In this document: piece by piece, positions 1 through 6,949 of the stretch
How the letters are laid out: every line of letters starts with the position of its first letter
How positions within the stretch are numbered: position 1 is the first letter of the stretch
NCBI GenBank assembly: GCA_017469795.1
Contig: JAFUFT010000051.1
Location: 1-64,000, forward strand
Direction: 5' to 3'
Source: Oscillospiraceae bacterium
GTDB lineage: Bacteria > Bacillota > Clostridia > Oscillospirales > Oscillospiraceae
DNA: 64,000 bases
Notes under the pieces: generated by a model
Told to the model about the DNA's origin: nothing
The model's database searches: none
Seen by the model: only the letters and a program-made list of their open reading frames with translations
Position numbers and translations under genes: made by a program

Positions 1-44
1 AGAAGAGGACAGAGAATCGTAACCTCTTTTACCATATCGCGCGC

Positions 45-71
45 AGGTCGGCGCTATGCGGCGGCCTTTTT
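45..71 (+). terminator. Probable intrinsic terminator of an upstream gene
   Basis: A 6-bp outer stem (45-50 with 62-67, one G-T pair) and a 3-bp inner stem enclose a 3-nt loop and run into five T residues. It lies upstream of the rplU promoter and would end a gene outside the window. Confidence 0.5.
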
Positions 72-134
72 GTGCTGCCATTTCTCTACCTGCGAATTTT
101 TTTAATTTTTTTGCTTGACTTTTTATTTGCAGGC

Positions 135-164
135 TTGACATACCGGTCCGTATGATGATATAAT
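135..164 (+). promoter_or_regulatory. Sigma-A promoter of rplU-prp-rpmA
   Basis: Consensus TTGACA at 135-140 and TATAAT at 159-164 are separated by 18 bp. Transcription would start near 171 and leave a leader of about 85 nt before rplU. Confidence 0.8.
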
Positions 165-170
165 CGTCAA

Positions 171-256
171 GCCGCATTGAAGAGGTAAGGCAAGTTGCGC
201 CCTTTTTCGGGCGCCGCCTCCAGAGCGAGTCTATTATAAAGGCAGGTGCAAAGCAC
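171..256 (+). ncRNA. Probable L21 leader (ribosomal protein autoregulatory RNA)
   Basis: The rplU mRNA leader contains a GC-rich hairpin (GCGCCC, T-rich loop, GGGCGC near 208-225) and a conserved-looking tail before the start codon. Firmicute rplU operons commonly carry an L21 leader thought to bind L21. Assignment rests on position and partial resemblance; a covariance-model search was not possible. Confidence 0.45.
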
Positions 257-568
257 ATGCAGGCAATCATCAAAACCTGTGGCAAGCAGTATACCGTTTC
301 TGAAGGTCAGCTTGTTTACATGGAGAAGCTGGGCGCCGAGGCAGGCGAGACCGTGGTGTTTGATCAGGTCCTGGCTGTTGTCGACGGCGAGAACAGCAAG
401 TTCGGTACTCCCGTCGTGGAGGGCGCCAAGGTCGAGGCCAAGGTGGTCCGTAACGGCAAGGGCAAGAAGATCCAGGTCTTCAAGTATCGTCCCAAGAAGG
501 GCTCCGCTTCCCGCAAGGGTCATCGTCAGCCCTACACCGCAGTGCAGATCGAGAAAATTTCCGTCTGA
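257..568 (+). CDS. rplU: 50S ribosomal protein L21
   Basis: The 103-residue product has the standard bL21 length and N-terminus ([12 protein letters not shown]) and the conserved Lys/Arg-rich C-terminal half that contacts 23S rRNA in the large subunit. It is the first gene of the L21-Prp-L27 operon and its stop codon overlaps the prp start (TGATG). A longer frame starting at 246 is a shadow. Regulation is probably through the leader RNA upstream. Confidence 0.97.
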   Translation: MQAIIKTCGKQYTVSEGQLVYMEKLGAEAGETVVFDQVLAVVDGENSKFGTPVVEGAKVEAKVVRNGKGKKIQVFKYRPKKGSASRKGHRQPYTAVQIEKISV

Positions 569-891
569 TGACGACCATCCGGTTTAATCGGATCCATGGC
601 AGGCTCTCGGGATTTTCCTGTCAGGGACACAGCGGCTACGCCGACGCTGGCGAAGATATCGTCTGCGCCGCCGTGACCTCCGCCGTCCGGCTGGCGGAAT
701 GCACCATCAACGATGTGCTTCAGGCCGGCGCTCCGGTTTCGGTGGATGAGCAATCCGCTGCGATCACGCTTTCGCTCCCCGTCTCCTGTCCCCGAAGGAC
801 AGAATGTGAAGCCGTGCTTCAGGGCATGCTTCTCTACATGCGGGAGCTTTCCAAAGAAAATCCCAACCACTTAACGGTTTTGGAGGTGTAA
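568..891 (+). CDS. prp: Ribosomal-processing cysteine protease Prp
   Basis: The 107-residue protein has the Prp (YsxB) family dyad: a His in GHSGYA and a Cys in DIVCAAV near residues 22-36. In Firmicutes Prp removes the N-terminal extension of L27 before ribosome assembly. That substrate is encoded directly downstream and carries a matching cleavage site. The gene is translationally coupled to rplU by a 1-nt overlap. Confidence 0.93.
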   Translation: MTTIRFNRIHGRLSGFSCQGHSGYADAGEDIVCAAVTSAVRLAECTINDVLQAGAPVSVDEQSAAITLSLPVSCPRRTECEAVLQGMLLYMRELSKENPNHLTVLEV

Positions 892-894
892 ATC

Positions 895-1182
895 ATGCTT
901 AAGATTGGCATTCAGTTTTTCGCGCACCATAAGGGCGGCGGCTCCACCAAGAACGGCCGTGACTCCGAGTCCAAGCGCCTGGGCGTCAAGCGCGCCGACG
1001 GCCAGCACGTAGAGGCCGGCAACATCCTGGTGCGTCAGAGAGGCACCAAGATCCACCCCGGCACGGGCGTGGGCATCGGCAGCGACGACACCATCTACGC
1101 CCGCGTGGACGGCGTGGTTCGGTTCGAGCGTCTGGGCCGGGACCGCAAGAAGGTCTCCGTCTACGAGGTAGCCGAGCAGTAA
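895..1182 (+). CDS. rpmA: 50S ribosomal protein L27 with Prp-cleaved leader
   Basis: This 95-residue bL27 begins with a nine-residue extension ending QFFA before HHKGGG. This is the signature of Firmicute L27 processed by Prp between Ala and His. The mature N-terminus reaches toward the peptidyl-transferase centre. It closes the operon and is followed by a hairpin at 1193-1221. Confidence 0.97.
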   Translation: MLKIGIQFFAHHKGGGSTKNGRDSESKRLGVKRADGQHVEAGNILVRQRGTKIHPGTGVGIGSDDTIYARVDGVVRFERLGRDRKKVSVYEVAEQ

Positions 1183-1192
1183 TTTTGCTTCG

Positions 1193-1221
1193 AAACGAGG
1201 GTGCCGCAGGCGCCCTCGTTT
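1193..1221 (+). terminator. Terminator of the rplU operon
   Basis: An inverted repeat pairs AAACGAGGG with CCCTCGTTT around a short GC loop, directly after rpmA. The T tail is short, but the A/T-flanked symmetric stem could work in both directions. Confidence 0.6.
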
Positions 1222-1275
1222 GCGTTTGCCTGCGGCGGGACAATGCGGGATTTATCGATGAAGCAGGAGGCGCTT

Positions 1276-1815
1276 ATGAGTTTGGGATTGCGTCGGGGTA
1301 CAGTGCTTGTTGAACCTCATAACGCCGAGTGGGACATAATCGCAGCAGAAACTATTTTAGATCTGCATCGTATCCTTCAAGATATTTTAATTGATGCACA
1401 GCACATCGGAAGCACAGCTATAAAAGATATCTGTGCAAAACCTATTATCGATATCGTCGCTGGGGTATCTGATTTTGATAAACTCTTGTCCAGGAACAGT
1501 ATTCTTGAGGAAAACGGTTTTATTTTTCGAGGTCAAGACCATCCCCTGCAATACCTGTATATATGTGGGGACAACGATATCAGGACACATCACATCCATG
1601 CCGTGATTTATGATTCGGAAGAATGGAACAACTATGTGGACGTGAGAGATTATCTGAATTGTCACAAAAAAGATGCGGAGGCTTATTCAAAGCTGAAAGA
1701 ATCTTTGGCAAAACAGTATTCGGAAGACAGAGGAACTTATACCGCATCAAAAAGCGAGTTGATCGGTGAGATTATTGCTAAAGCGCATTATTGGCGAAGA
1801 GGTCAAAGAGCTTGA
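1276..1815 (+). CDS. GrpB-family protein (nucleotidyltransferase-like fold)
   Basis: The 179-residue product matches the GrpB/UPF0157 family. It has VEPHNAEW near the N-terminus, HIGSTAI around residues 47-53 and the acidic KPIIDIV stretch, the hallmark of this nucleotidyltransferase-superfamily group. The biochemical role is not established. The start at 1276 is preferred over 1201 because AGGAGG lies 6 bases upstream and family similarity begins there. The gene is markedly richer in A and T than its neighbours and splits rpmA from obgE, suggesting acquisition by transfer. Confidence 0.8.
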   Translation: MSLGLRRGTVLVEPHNAEWDIIAAETILDLHRILQDILIDAQHIGSTAIKDICAKPIIDIVAGVSDFDKLLSRNSILEENGFIFRGQDHPLQYLYICGDNDIRTHHIHAVIYDSEEWNNYVDVRDYLNCHKKDAEAYSKLKESLAKQYSEDRGTYTASKSELIGEIIAKAHYWRRGQRA

Positions 1816-1865
1816 CAAATTCCAGTTTGTGCAAATCTCTAAACACCCTTAAAGGAGCAACCAAC

Positions 1866-3143
1866 ATGGCACAATTCGTAGATAAAGTCAATATCTTCGT
1901 CCAGGCGGGACACGGCGGCAACGGCTGCATGTCTTTCCGACGGGAAAAATATATCGCCGCGGGCGGGCCCGACGGCGGCGACGGCGGCCACGGCGGCAGC
2001 GTGGTGCTTCGTGTGGACACCGGGATGACCACGCTGATGGACTTCCGCTATAAGCGCAAGTACACGGCTCCTGCCGGGGGCAACGGCCAGGGCAGCAACA
2101 TGAAGGGCAAAAACGGCGAGGATCTGATCATCCGGGTACCCCTTGGTACGGTGGTCCGGGACGCGGACACCGGCGAGGTCATCAAAGACATGTCTGACCA
2201 GGAGGACTTCGTGCTGGCCAAGGGCGGCCGCGGCGGCTGGGGCAACCAGCACTTCGCCACCCCCACCCGGCAGGCTCCCCGGTTCGCCAAGGCGGGACTG
2301 CCCGGCGAGAGCCACGACGTGGTGCTGGAACTGAAGCTGCTGGCGGACGTGGGTCTGGTGGGCTTCCCCAATGTGGGCAAATCCACTCTGCTCTCCGTGG
2401 TGTCCGGCGCCACCCCCAAGATTGCCAATTACCACTTCACCACGCTCTTCCCCAACCTGGGCGTGGTGTATCTGGGCGAGGGCGAGAGCTTTGTCATGGC
2501 GGACATTCCCGGCATCATCGAGGGCGCCAGTGAGGGCGTAGGCCTGGGTCACGATTTCCTGCGGCACATCGACCGGTGCCGGCTGGTGGTCCACATCGTG
2601 GACGTATCCGGCAGCGAGGGCCGGGATCCGGTGGAGGACTTCATCACCATCAACAACGAGTTGTCCCAATATTCCCCGGAGCTGGCCCGGCGACCCATGA
2701 TCGTGGTGGCCAACAAGATCGACATCCTCCAGGAACCGGAGAACCTGACCCGTCTGCGGGAGTACACGGATTCCCTGGGGTTTCCCCTGTATGAGATGTC
2801 AGCCGCCATCCATAAGGGCACCAAGGAGCTGATGCGGGTAATCTACAACCGGCTGCAGGAGCTGCCTCCCATCACGGTCTATGAGACGGAGTACGTCAAG
2901 CCTCTGGCGGAGGCGGGCAGCGCCGACGAGCTGCGGATTGAGCAGCAGGGAGACGTGTGGCTGGTGTCCTCGGGCTGGATGGAGCGGCTGCTGGCGGACA
3001 TCAACTTCGATGACTATGAATCCCGGATGTACTTTGACCGGCAGCTCCGCAAGAGCGGATTGTTTGAGCGGTTGGAGGAAATGGGCATCCAGAAGGGCGA
3101 TACGGTCAGCATTTATGACATTGAATTCGACTATGAGCCGTAA
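1866..3143 (+). CDS. obgE: GTPase ObgE/CgtA, 50S assembly factor
   Basis: The 425-residue protein has the three Obg domains in order. A glycine-rich Obg fold spans residues 1-158. A G domain follows with GFPNVGKST (G1), DIPG (G3) and NKID (G4). An OCT domain ending in YDIEFDYEP closes the protein. Obg GTPases act on late 50S assembly and stringent-response or sporulation control. The start at 1866 follows AAAGGAG and gives the family N-terminus MAQFVDKV. Confidence 0.96.
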   Translation: MAQFVDKVNIFVQAGHGGNGCMSFRREKYIAAGGPDGGDGGHGGSVVLRVDTGMTTLMDFRYKRKYTAPAGGNGQGSNMKGKNGEDLIIRVPLGTVVRDADTGEVIKDMSDQEDFVLAKGGRGGWGNQHFATPTRQAPRFAKAGLPGESHDVVLELKLLADVGLVGFPNVGKSTLLSVVSGATPKIANYHFTTLFPNLGVVYLGEGESFVMADIPGIIEGASEGVGLGHDFLRHIDRCRLVVHIVDVSGSEGRDPVEDFITINNELSQYSPELARRPMIVVANKIDILQEPENLTRLREYTDSLGFPLYEMSAAIHKGTKELMRVIYNRLQELPPITVYETEYVKPLAEAGSADELRIEQQGDVWLVSSGWMERLLADINFDDYESRMYFDRQLRKSGLFERLEEMGIQKGDTVSIYDIEFDYEP

Positions 3144-3158
3144 TTTTTGAAAAAGTGC

Positions 3159-3186
3159 TTGACAAACGAGAATAACCGGGTATAAT
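3159..3186 (+). promoter_or_regulatory. Promoter of tRNA-Gln
   Basis: TTGACA at 3159-3164 and TATAAT at 3181-3186 with a 16-bp spacer lie 33 bp upstream of the tRNA. The promoter remains on the host side of attL, so the tRNA stays expressed in the lysogen. Confidence 0.75.
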
Positions 3187-3218
3187 AAATCATGCCTTTT
3201 GAAGAGAGGCATGCATAA

Positions 3219-3292
3219 AGGGGATTAGTGTAACGGTAACACACCGGACTCTGACTCCGTTTTCGGGGGTTCGAATCCCTCATCCCCTGCCA
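3219..3292 (+). tRNA. tRNA-Gln (anticodon CTG), prophage attachment target
   Basis: The 74-nt sequence folds as a cloverleaf. The acceptor AGGGGAT pairs with ATCCCCT, followed by discriminator G and an encoded CCA. There is a GTG/CAC D-stem, an anticodon loop CTCTGAC giving CTG, and a GGTTCGAATCC-type T-arm. Its 3' 44 nt (from the anticodon loop to CCA) are duplicated at 55723-55766, so the phage supplies the 3' half of the present gene. Confidence 0.93.
3249..3292 (+). repeat. attL core (44 bp)
   Basis: It is identical to 55723-55766. Identity begins in the anticodon loop of tRNA-Gln and ends at the CCA. Flanking bases differ on both sides (A versus C before; T versus A after), which delimits the core. 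Confidence 0.95.
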
Positions 3293-3296
3293 TCGT

Positions 3297-3345
3297 AAAA
3301 AGTACCGCATTTTTGGGTTATTTCCCCTGAAATGCGGTACTTTTT
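3297..3345 (+). terminator. Phage-borne terminator behind tRNA-Gln
   Basis: A 12-bp stem (3301-3312 with 3330-3341) is flanked by A5 and T5 runs and lies 5 bp past the tRNA. It replaces the host terminator, now displaced to 55767-55810, and could also stop leftward phage transcription. Confidence 0.85.
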
Positions 3346-3434
3346 CTTTTGCTTTGTTCGCATCTTTTCCGCGCCCACGTTTTCCACCTCTACGTTATAT
3401 GTTCGTCTTTGGTGGTGTTTGCGTGGTCCCGTGG

Positions 3435-3454
3435 CTTAATTTATGGTTTAAGAA
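3435..3454 (+). repeat. Candidate integrase arm site, left copy
   Basis: This 20-bp sequence matches 55642-55661 at 17 of 20 positions in the same orientation (core TTAATTT-NN-GGTTTAAGAA). Paired direct repeats inside both prophage ends fit arm-type binding sites of a tyrosine integrase; this function is inferred. Confidence 0.5.
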
Positions 3455-3471
3455 AAGTTAATCTGCGCGGC

Positions 3472-3512
3472 AAAAAAACGCACGATGTACAAATGCTACA
3501 CCGTGCGTTTTT
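3472..3512 (-). terminator. Terminator of the late operon
   Basis: AAAACGCACG pairs with CGTGCGTTTT. Read leftward it ends in a T7 run. It follows the endolysin, the last late gene. Confidence 0.8.
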
Positions 3513-3537
3513 ATTTATTTTTCGCCCATTCCGCTTT

Positions 3538-4380
3538 TTAGTCCTCGATTTCTCCGTTGTATTCCACATAGCCAACGGCCCAGTCATCGTCCGTCCCGTC
3601 CAGCTTGTAGAGCACCAGCCAGGAGCTGCCATACCGGCCCATGCACCAGCAGTATTCCCACGGATTCAACTCTCCGGTCTTGGTTTTCCGGTCCGTATCC
3701 TTGTATACAGGCTCCGGGGTGCTGCCGTTGTGGTAGACCTTCGCAGGCTTGAAGTAGGACAGTTTCTTGTCCTCCTTCACGGTCGCGTTGTAGTCGGAAC
3801 CAGTCGCTGCCTCCGTGGTGCTGCCGCTGCTCTGCTCGGAGTAGAGCGGGTAGCCGTAGCCGTCAATGTCGCTGCTCTTGCGGGGATAGCTTTTCATGGC
3901 GCAGCCGCCCCCGTTGCTCACCACGCCACTTGCGCCGGAGGTGTTTCCCTCGATAGTGTAGACGGTGGTATCCGTGTATGCGTACACCAGTCCGGTGTGC
4001 GCGTAGTTCCGGAAGAAGATCTGAGCGCCCAGCGTCGGGGTCTGCCCGAATCGGTACACCTGCTTGTAATACTGGGCGGAATAGTAGCAGCCTGCGCCCG
4101 CAGATTTCTCCGGCTGGCACAGTACCTTCCGGGCCAGTTCCCAGTCTCCGCCCGCCGCCGTGACGTGGCACCAGTCATAGAACATGTCACACCATTCCGC
4201 GCCCTGCTTCTTTGTATTGTAGAAGTTGGGCCACTTATTGTCAAAATCCCGGGCATACTTGGTGTAGTTGTTATACCCGGCATTGCTGGTCATGCTGTCC
4301 AGGTCGGCATTGCTCCGCTTCTCCAGATAGCCCACCTGGGTCTTCGCAATGGCGATAACGTCATTTGCAGTATATCCCAT
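3538..4380 (-). CDS. Phage endolysin, CHAP-type amidase/peptidase
   Basis: The 280-residue protein has a CHAP-like catalytic domain: Cys64 in AEWCDMF and His127 in YAHTGLVYAY, followed by IEGNT. This fold cleaves peptidoglycan cross-links or amide bonds. After a Ser/Thr-rich linker (about 185-200) the C-terminus holds a smaller domain likely to bind cell wall. The start at 4380 lies 3 nt from the holin stop. The longer frame from 4590 overlaps the holin and is rejected. No signal peptide is seen, consistent with holin-dependent release. Confidence 0.85.
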   Translation of the reverse strand: MGYTANDVIAIAKTQVGYLEKRSNADLDSMTSNAGYNNYTKYARDFDNKWPNFYNTKKQGAEWCDMFYDWCHVTAAGGDWELARKVLCQPEKSAGAGCYYSAQYYKQVYRFGQTPTLGAQIFFRNYAHTGLVYAYTDTTVYTIEGNTSGASGVVSNGGGCAMKSYPRKSSDIDGYGYPLYSEQSSGSTTEAATGSDYNATVKEDKKLSYFKPAKVYHNGSTPEPVYKDTDRKTKTGELNPWEYCWCMGRYGSSWLVLYKLDGTDDDWAVGYVEYNGEIED

Positions 4381-4382
4381 GA

Positions 4383-4634
4383 TTATTTCTCCTTTCCCTT
4401 TGCTTTCCGCATGACCTGGTCTCCCTTGAGCGCGGCCTGCGTGAAGCTGTTGTTTTTCCACCAGTTCCAGATTGCAACCGCCGCCGTGACGATCCACGAT
4501 ACCGCCGCTGCCACTTCCTCGTCGGTAAATGGGAGGACGGTATGTCCCGTCTGGGTCAGGAGGTTGTTCACCAGTGCCAGCACCAGGCAAATGGTACGGA
4601 TGATGGTTGCGGTTTCGATCTTTTCCTTATTCAT
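4383..4634 (-). CDS. Phage holin, SPP1/phi-LC3-like
   Basis: The 83-residue protein has two membrane segments (about 11-28 and 45-62), a conserved NNLL turn, a WNWWKNNSFT motif and a basic tail. These match small holins of the SPP1 family. It would form membrane lesions that release the adjacent endolysin. Its start overlaps the XhlA-like gene by 8 nt. Confidence 0.85.
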   Translation of the reverse strand: MNKEKIETATIIRTICLVLALVNNLLTQTGHTVLPFTDEEVAAAVSWIVTAAVAIWNWWKNNSFTQAALKGDQVMRKAKGKEK

Positions 4635-4905
4635 GTTTCAGTGCCTCCTCAATGTCTTTGATTCTATGATTTGCTACCTTGATCTGTTCCTCCACCACCG
4701 GCATACGCCGGGCGAAGTTGTTGTGTTCCCGAACCTCCCGCGTCAACTCGTCGATCTTCGTGTCTGTCACGGCCTGCTGAATCTCCAGCTGCTTTGACAT
4801 TTCATTCCCGGTCTTCTTCCCGGTGTAGATAACGCCCGCCAGAGAAACCAGACTGACCAGGATAGACCCGGCGACGCTGATCCAAGCCACAATCACATCA
4901 TTCAC
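4627..4905 (-). CDS. XhlA-like membrane-anchored lysis accessory protein
   Basis: The 92-residue product has an N-terminal membrane helix (about 5-28) followed by a long charged coiled coil, the layout of XhlA-type proteins encoded next to holins. A GTG start at 4905 has GGGAGGTGAGGAC upstream and is preferred to GTG at 4914. It overlaps the reverse transcriptase stop, tying the DGR and lysis cassette into one transcript. Confidence 0.6.
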   Translation of the reverse strand: MNDVIVAWISVAGSILVSLVSLAGVIYTGKKTGNEMSKQLEIQQAVTDTKIDELTREVREHNNFARRMPVVEEQIKVANHRIKDIEEALKHE

Positions 4906-6178
4906 CGTCCTCACCTCCCTCTCTCACTTCCGGAATGGTGAGACTTTTGCAGATGCTACATGGAAATTCGTCCGGGCGCTTTGTCCGGTCTTTGCAGAAT
5001 TTACAGTTGCCGTACATCCAGCACCCGTCATTACACTTTGCGTAGCCCATGGCGCATTTGACCGGGCTTTCTCTGCATACGAAAAGCTCCACCATCTCGC
5101 CCTTTCCTGTGATCTCCGCTTTGACACGCCGAAGGTGGCGGGTCATTGCTTCGTGGTCCGTCTGTTTGGTCATGCCGATGTAGGTTTCTATCGTTTCTGC
5201 CGCTTTCTCCGCCGTCATAAGGTTCAGCCGGTATTTCGCTTTTACGCCCCGTTCGCTCCGCTTGATGCGCAGCGTTGTGGACTTTCGCAGCGTCACACGG
5301 CGAGGCCGGACTTTATACCCGACAAATTCCACGCCCTGGCTGATTGGCCGTATGCAGGTCTTTTCATTCAGTTCCAGCCGGAGCCGTGTTTGTAGAAACG
5401 TCCGGATTTTCTCTCTCCATTCCTGGAGCTGCCGCTTTCCTTGAAAGAGGATAACCACGTCGTCCATATACCGGATGTAGAAGTGGATTCCCAGTACCCG
5501 CTTGCAGAATTGGTCCAGTTCGTTCAGGTACAGGTTTGCGAACATTTGACTGAGCAGGTTTCCGATTGGCATACCCACGTCAAATAGCCGTTCTTCCAGC
5601 GGCACTTCCTCCGGTTTCTTGCCCGGCGGCAGGCCGAATGGCGTATGCTTGCAGTCGATGATCCCATCCAGCAGTTCGCATAGGCGCTCGTCCTTGATCT
5701 TCTTTCGGATGAGCTCTTTTAGGACTTCATGGCTTACGCGATAGAAATACTTGGATATGTCCAGCTTGAGGTAATACCACTTCGCATCTTTGCGGTCCGC
5801 ATAGCGCATCCATTCCCGGAGCCGCGTCATGGCACCTAGAGCGCCGCGCCCAGGAATACACCCATAGGAATCCCGGATGTATCCTTTCACCAGCATCGGA
5901 TTGATTACGCGGTATATAGCCCACTGCACCACTCGATGGCGGAACGCAATGGACATTATCATGCGCTTCTTTGGCTCCTGGATGAAAAAGATGTAATATC
6001 GCTCAATTTCATAGGTCCCGTTATAGACCTCTTCGATGGAGCGTTTGTTTTCCGCGTAGACGTCGAACGTATATTTTAGGACTTGACGGTTATACCGCCG
6101 TCCTCTTGCCGCATCCTCGTATGCCGCAAGCATATTTTCTTCTGAAAATATCCGGTCGAATACGTTCTTGATCTTCAT
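4898..6178 (-). CDS. brt: DGR reverse transcriptase
   Basis: This 426-residue reverse transcriptase has the catalytic Asp140 in LKLDIS and YMDD at 237-240. It has IGNLLSQ at 205-211, the DGR-type version of the domain 4 motif, where most other bacterial RTs have QGxxxSP. DGR RTs copy the TR RNA into cDNA with errors at adenines, together with Avd. A Cys-rich tail (nine Cys from about residue 370 on) may bind metal and is not part of the core fold. The gene lies downstream of avd and TR in canonical order. Confidence 0.95.
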   Translation of the reverse strand: MKIKNVFDRIFSEENMLAAYEDAARGRRYNRQVLKYTFDVYAENKRSIEEVYNGTYEIERYYIFFIQEPKKRMIMSIAFRHRVVQWAIYRVINPMLVKGYIRDSYGCIPGRGALGAMTRLREWMRYADRKDAKWYYLKLDISKYFYRVSHEVLKELIRKKIKDERLCELLDGIIDCKHTPFGLPPGKKPEEVPLEERLFDVGMPIGNLLSQMFANLYLNELDQFCKRVLGIHFYIRYMDDVVILFQGKRQLQEWREKIRTFLQTRLRLELNEKTCIRPISQGVEFVGYKVRPRRVTLRKSTTLRIKRSERGVKAKYRLNLMTAEKAAETIETYIGMTKQTDHEAMTRHLRRVKAEITGKGEMVELFVCRESPVKCAMGYAKCNDGCWMYGNCKFCKDRTKRPDEFPCSICKSLTIPEVREGGEDGE

Positions 6179-6263
6179 GCTATCGCGGTTCCTCTCCGTG
6201 TATTGCGGCGTTCGCTTTCGCTACTTGCGGCTTCCACGGTTGCGGCCACGCCGCGTCGTTTTT

Positions 6264-6287
6264 CTCCAGCGGCTCTTGCCGCCGGAG
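6264..6287 (-). other. Hairpin in the TR-RT spacer
   Basis: A 10-nt inverted repeat (9 of 10 paired, 4-nt loop) sits in the 184-bp spacer between TR and the RT start. In the Bordetella phage DGR the spacer RNA is needed for cDNA priming. A role for this hairpin there is inference. Confidence 0.45.
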
Positions 6288-6362
6288 TGGGAGCGGTCTC
6301 CTTTATCCCCGCGGTGCTGGACCGTCGCCCGTGAGCGCCGGACTTCTGACCATTCAGGGGTG

Positions 6363-6479
6363 AAGCGGAGCGGAAGCCAATGTTGCTGTTGGCGTTGGAC
6401 CGAGAGTTGTTCAGGTTCCAGTTGAACACGCCCGCATTGGCGGCGTTGTTCCAGTTGCCGCCAGCAATCGGCATACGCT
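6363..6479 (-). repeat. DGR template repeat (TR), 117 bp
   Basis: This 117-bp segment aligns without gaps to VR1 (6970-7086) and VR2 (39901-40017). All 16 and 10 mismatches fall on T of the plus strand (A of the coding strand) out of 27 such positions; no C, G or A position differs. Read in frame it holds repeated AAC/AAT codons, which cannot mutate to stops at their A positions. It begins at the last base of the avd stop codon. Confidence 0.97.
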
Positions 6480-6868
6480 TATAGGCCGTTCCCAGTGTTA
6501 TTCTTTGTCCGCCGTCCGTCGGCGGGTTCGACGGCTTGTAGAAAGCCACCTACCATGGCCCCGATCTCGGAGAGGTAGTCACTGATATTCAGGAATTTCC
6601 GCTCTGGCAGGAACTTGAGTTGATATGCCACCAGTACATACGTTTTCGCTTTTGCAACCTCCACGTCCAGGTCCCGGAGCGTTGTTTTCTTGAAGTAGTG
6701 CTTGTCTACTTCGATACTCCGCTCCAGCATCCGGTCCATACATTGCTTGATATCCGCCGCCATGGCGTACTTCTCGCTCTTCGGAAATTGCTTGAGTTCC
6801 GGGTATGTATAAAGCATCATGTCTATGATCTTCTGTGTGATTTTCAGTGGTTCATATTCCCTTGCCAT
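6479..6868 (-). CDS. avd: Accessory variability determinant (Avd)
   Basis: The 129-residue, mostly helical and basic protein has the size, composition and position of bAvd. Avd is the barrel-forming four-helix-bundle partner of DGR reverse transcriptases that binds TR RNA. It sits between the variable protein and TR, as in Bordetella phage BPP-1. Its TAA stop shares a base with the start of TR. The start is supported by GGAGGAAAC upstream. Confidence 0.88.
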   Translation of the reverse strand: MAREYEPLKITQKIIDMMLYTYPELKQFPKSEKYAMAADIKQCMDRMLERSIEVDKHYFKKTTLRDLDVEVAKAKTYVLVAYQLKFLPERKFLNISDYLSEIGAMVGGFLQAVEPADGRRTKNNTGNGL

Positions 6869-6913
6869 TGTTTCCTCCCGTTGTTTCTACCTCTCCGGAT
6901 TTTTCGGGCTATG

Positions 6914-6933
6914 CGCCTCGCTACCGCGAGGCG
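6914..6933 (-). other. DGR target-site hairpin downstream of VR1
   Basis: A perfect 8-bp stem (6914-6921 with 6926-6933) has a coding-strand loop GGTA. It lies 36 bp past the 3' end of VR1. DGR target recognition uses DNA hairpins/cruciforms with about 8-bp stems and GRNA loops just downstream of VR; this matches. Confidence 0.8.
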
Positions 6934-6949
6934 TTCAGGTCACAGCGTC

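Noticed and set aside
3349-4797. 482-codon plus-strand frame
   Set aside because: It lies antisense to the endolysin and holin, whose families and ribosome sites are clear; no own start signal.
4898-6178. Reverse transcriptase as a group II intron, retron or Abi-type RT
   Set aside because: IGNLLSQ motif, adjacent avd and TR/VR pairs identify a DGR; no intron ribozyme ends or retron ncRNA seen.
6175-6549. 124-codon minus-strand frame across TR
   Set aside because: It is the in-frame reading of the template repeat and spacer, overlaps avd and has no ribosome site; TR is a non-coding template.
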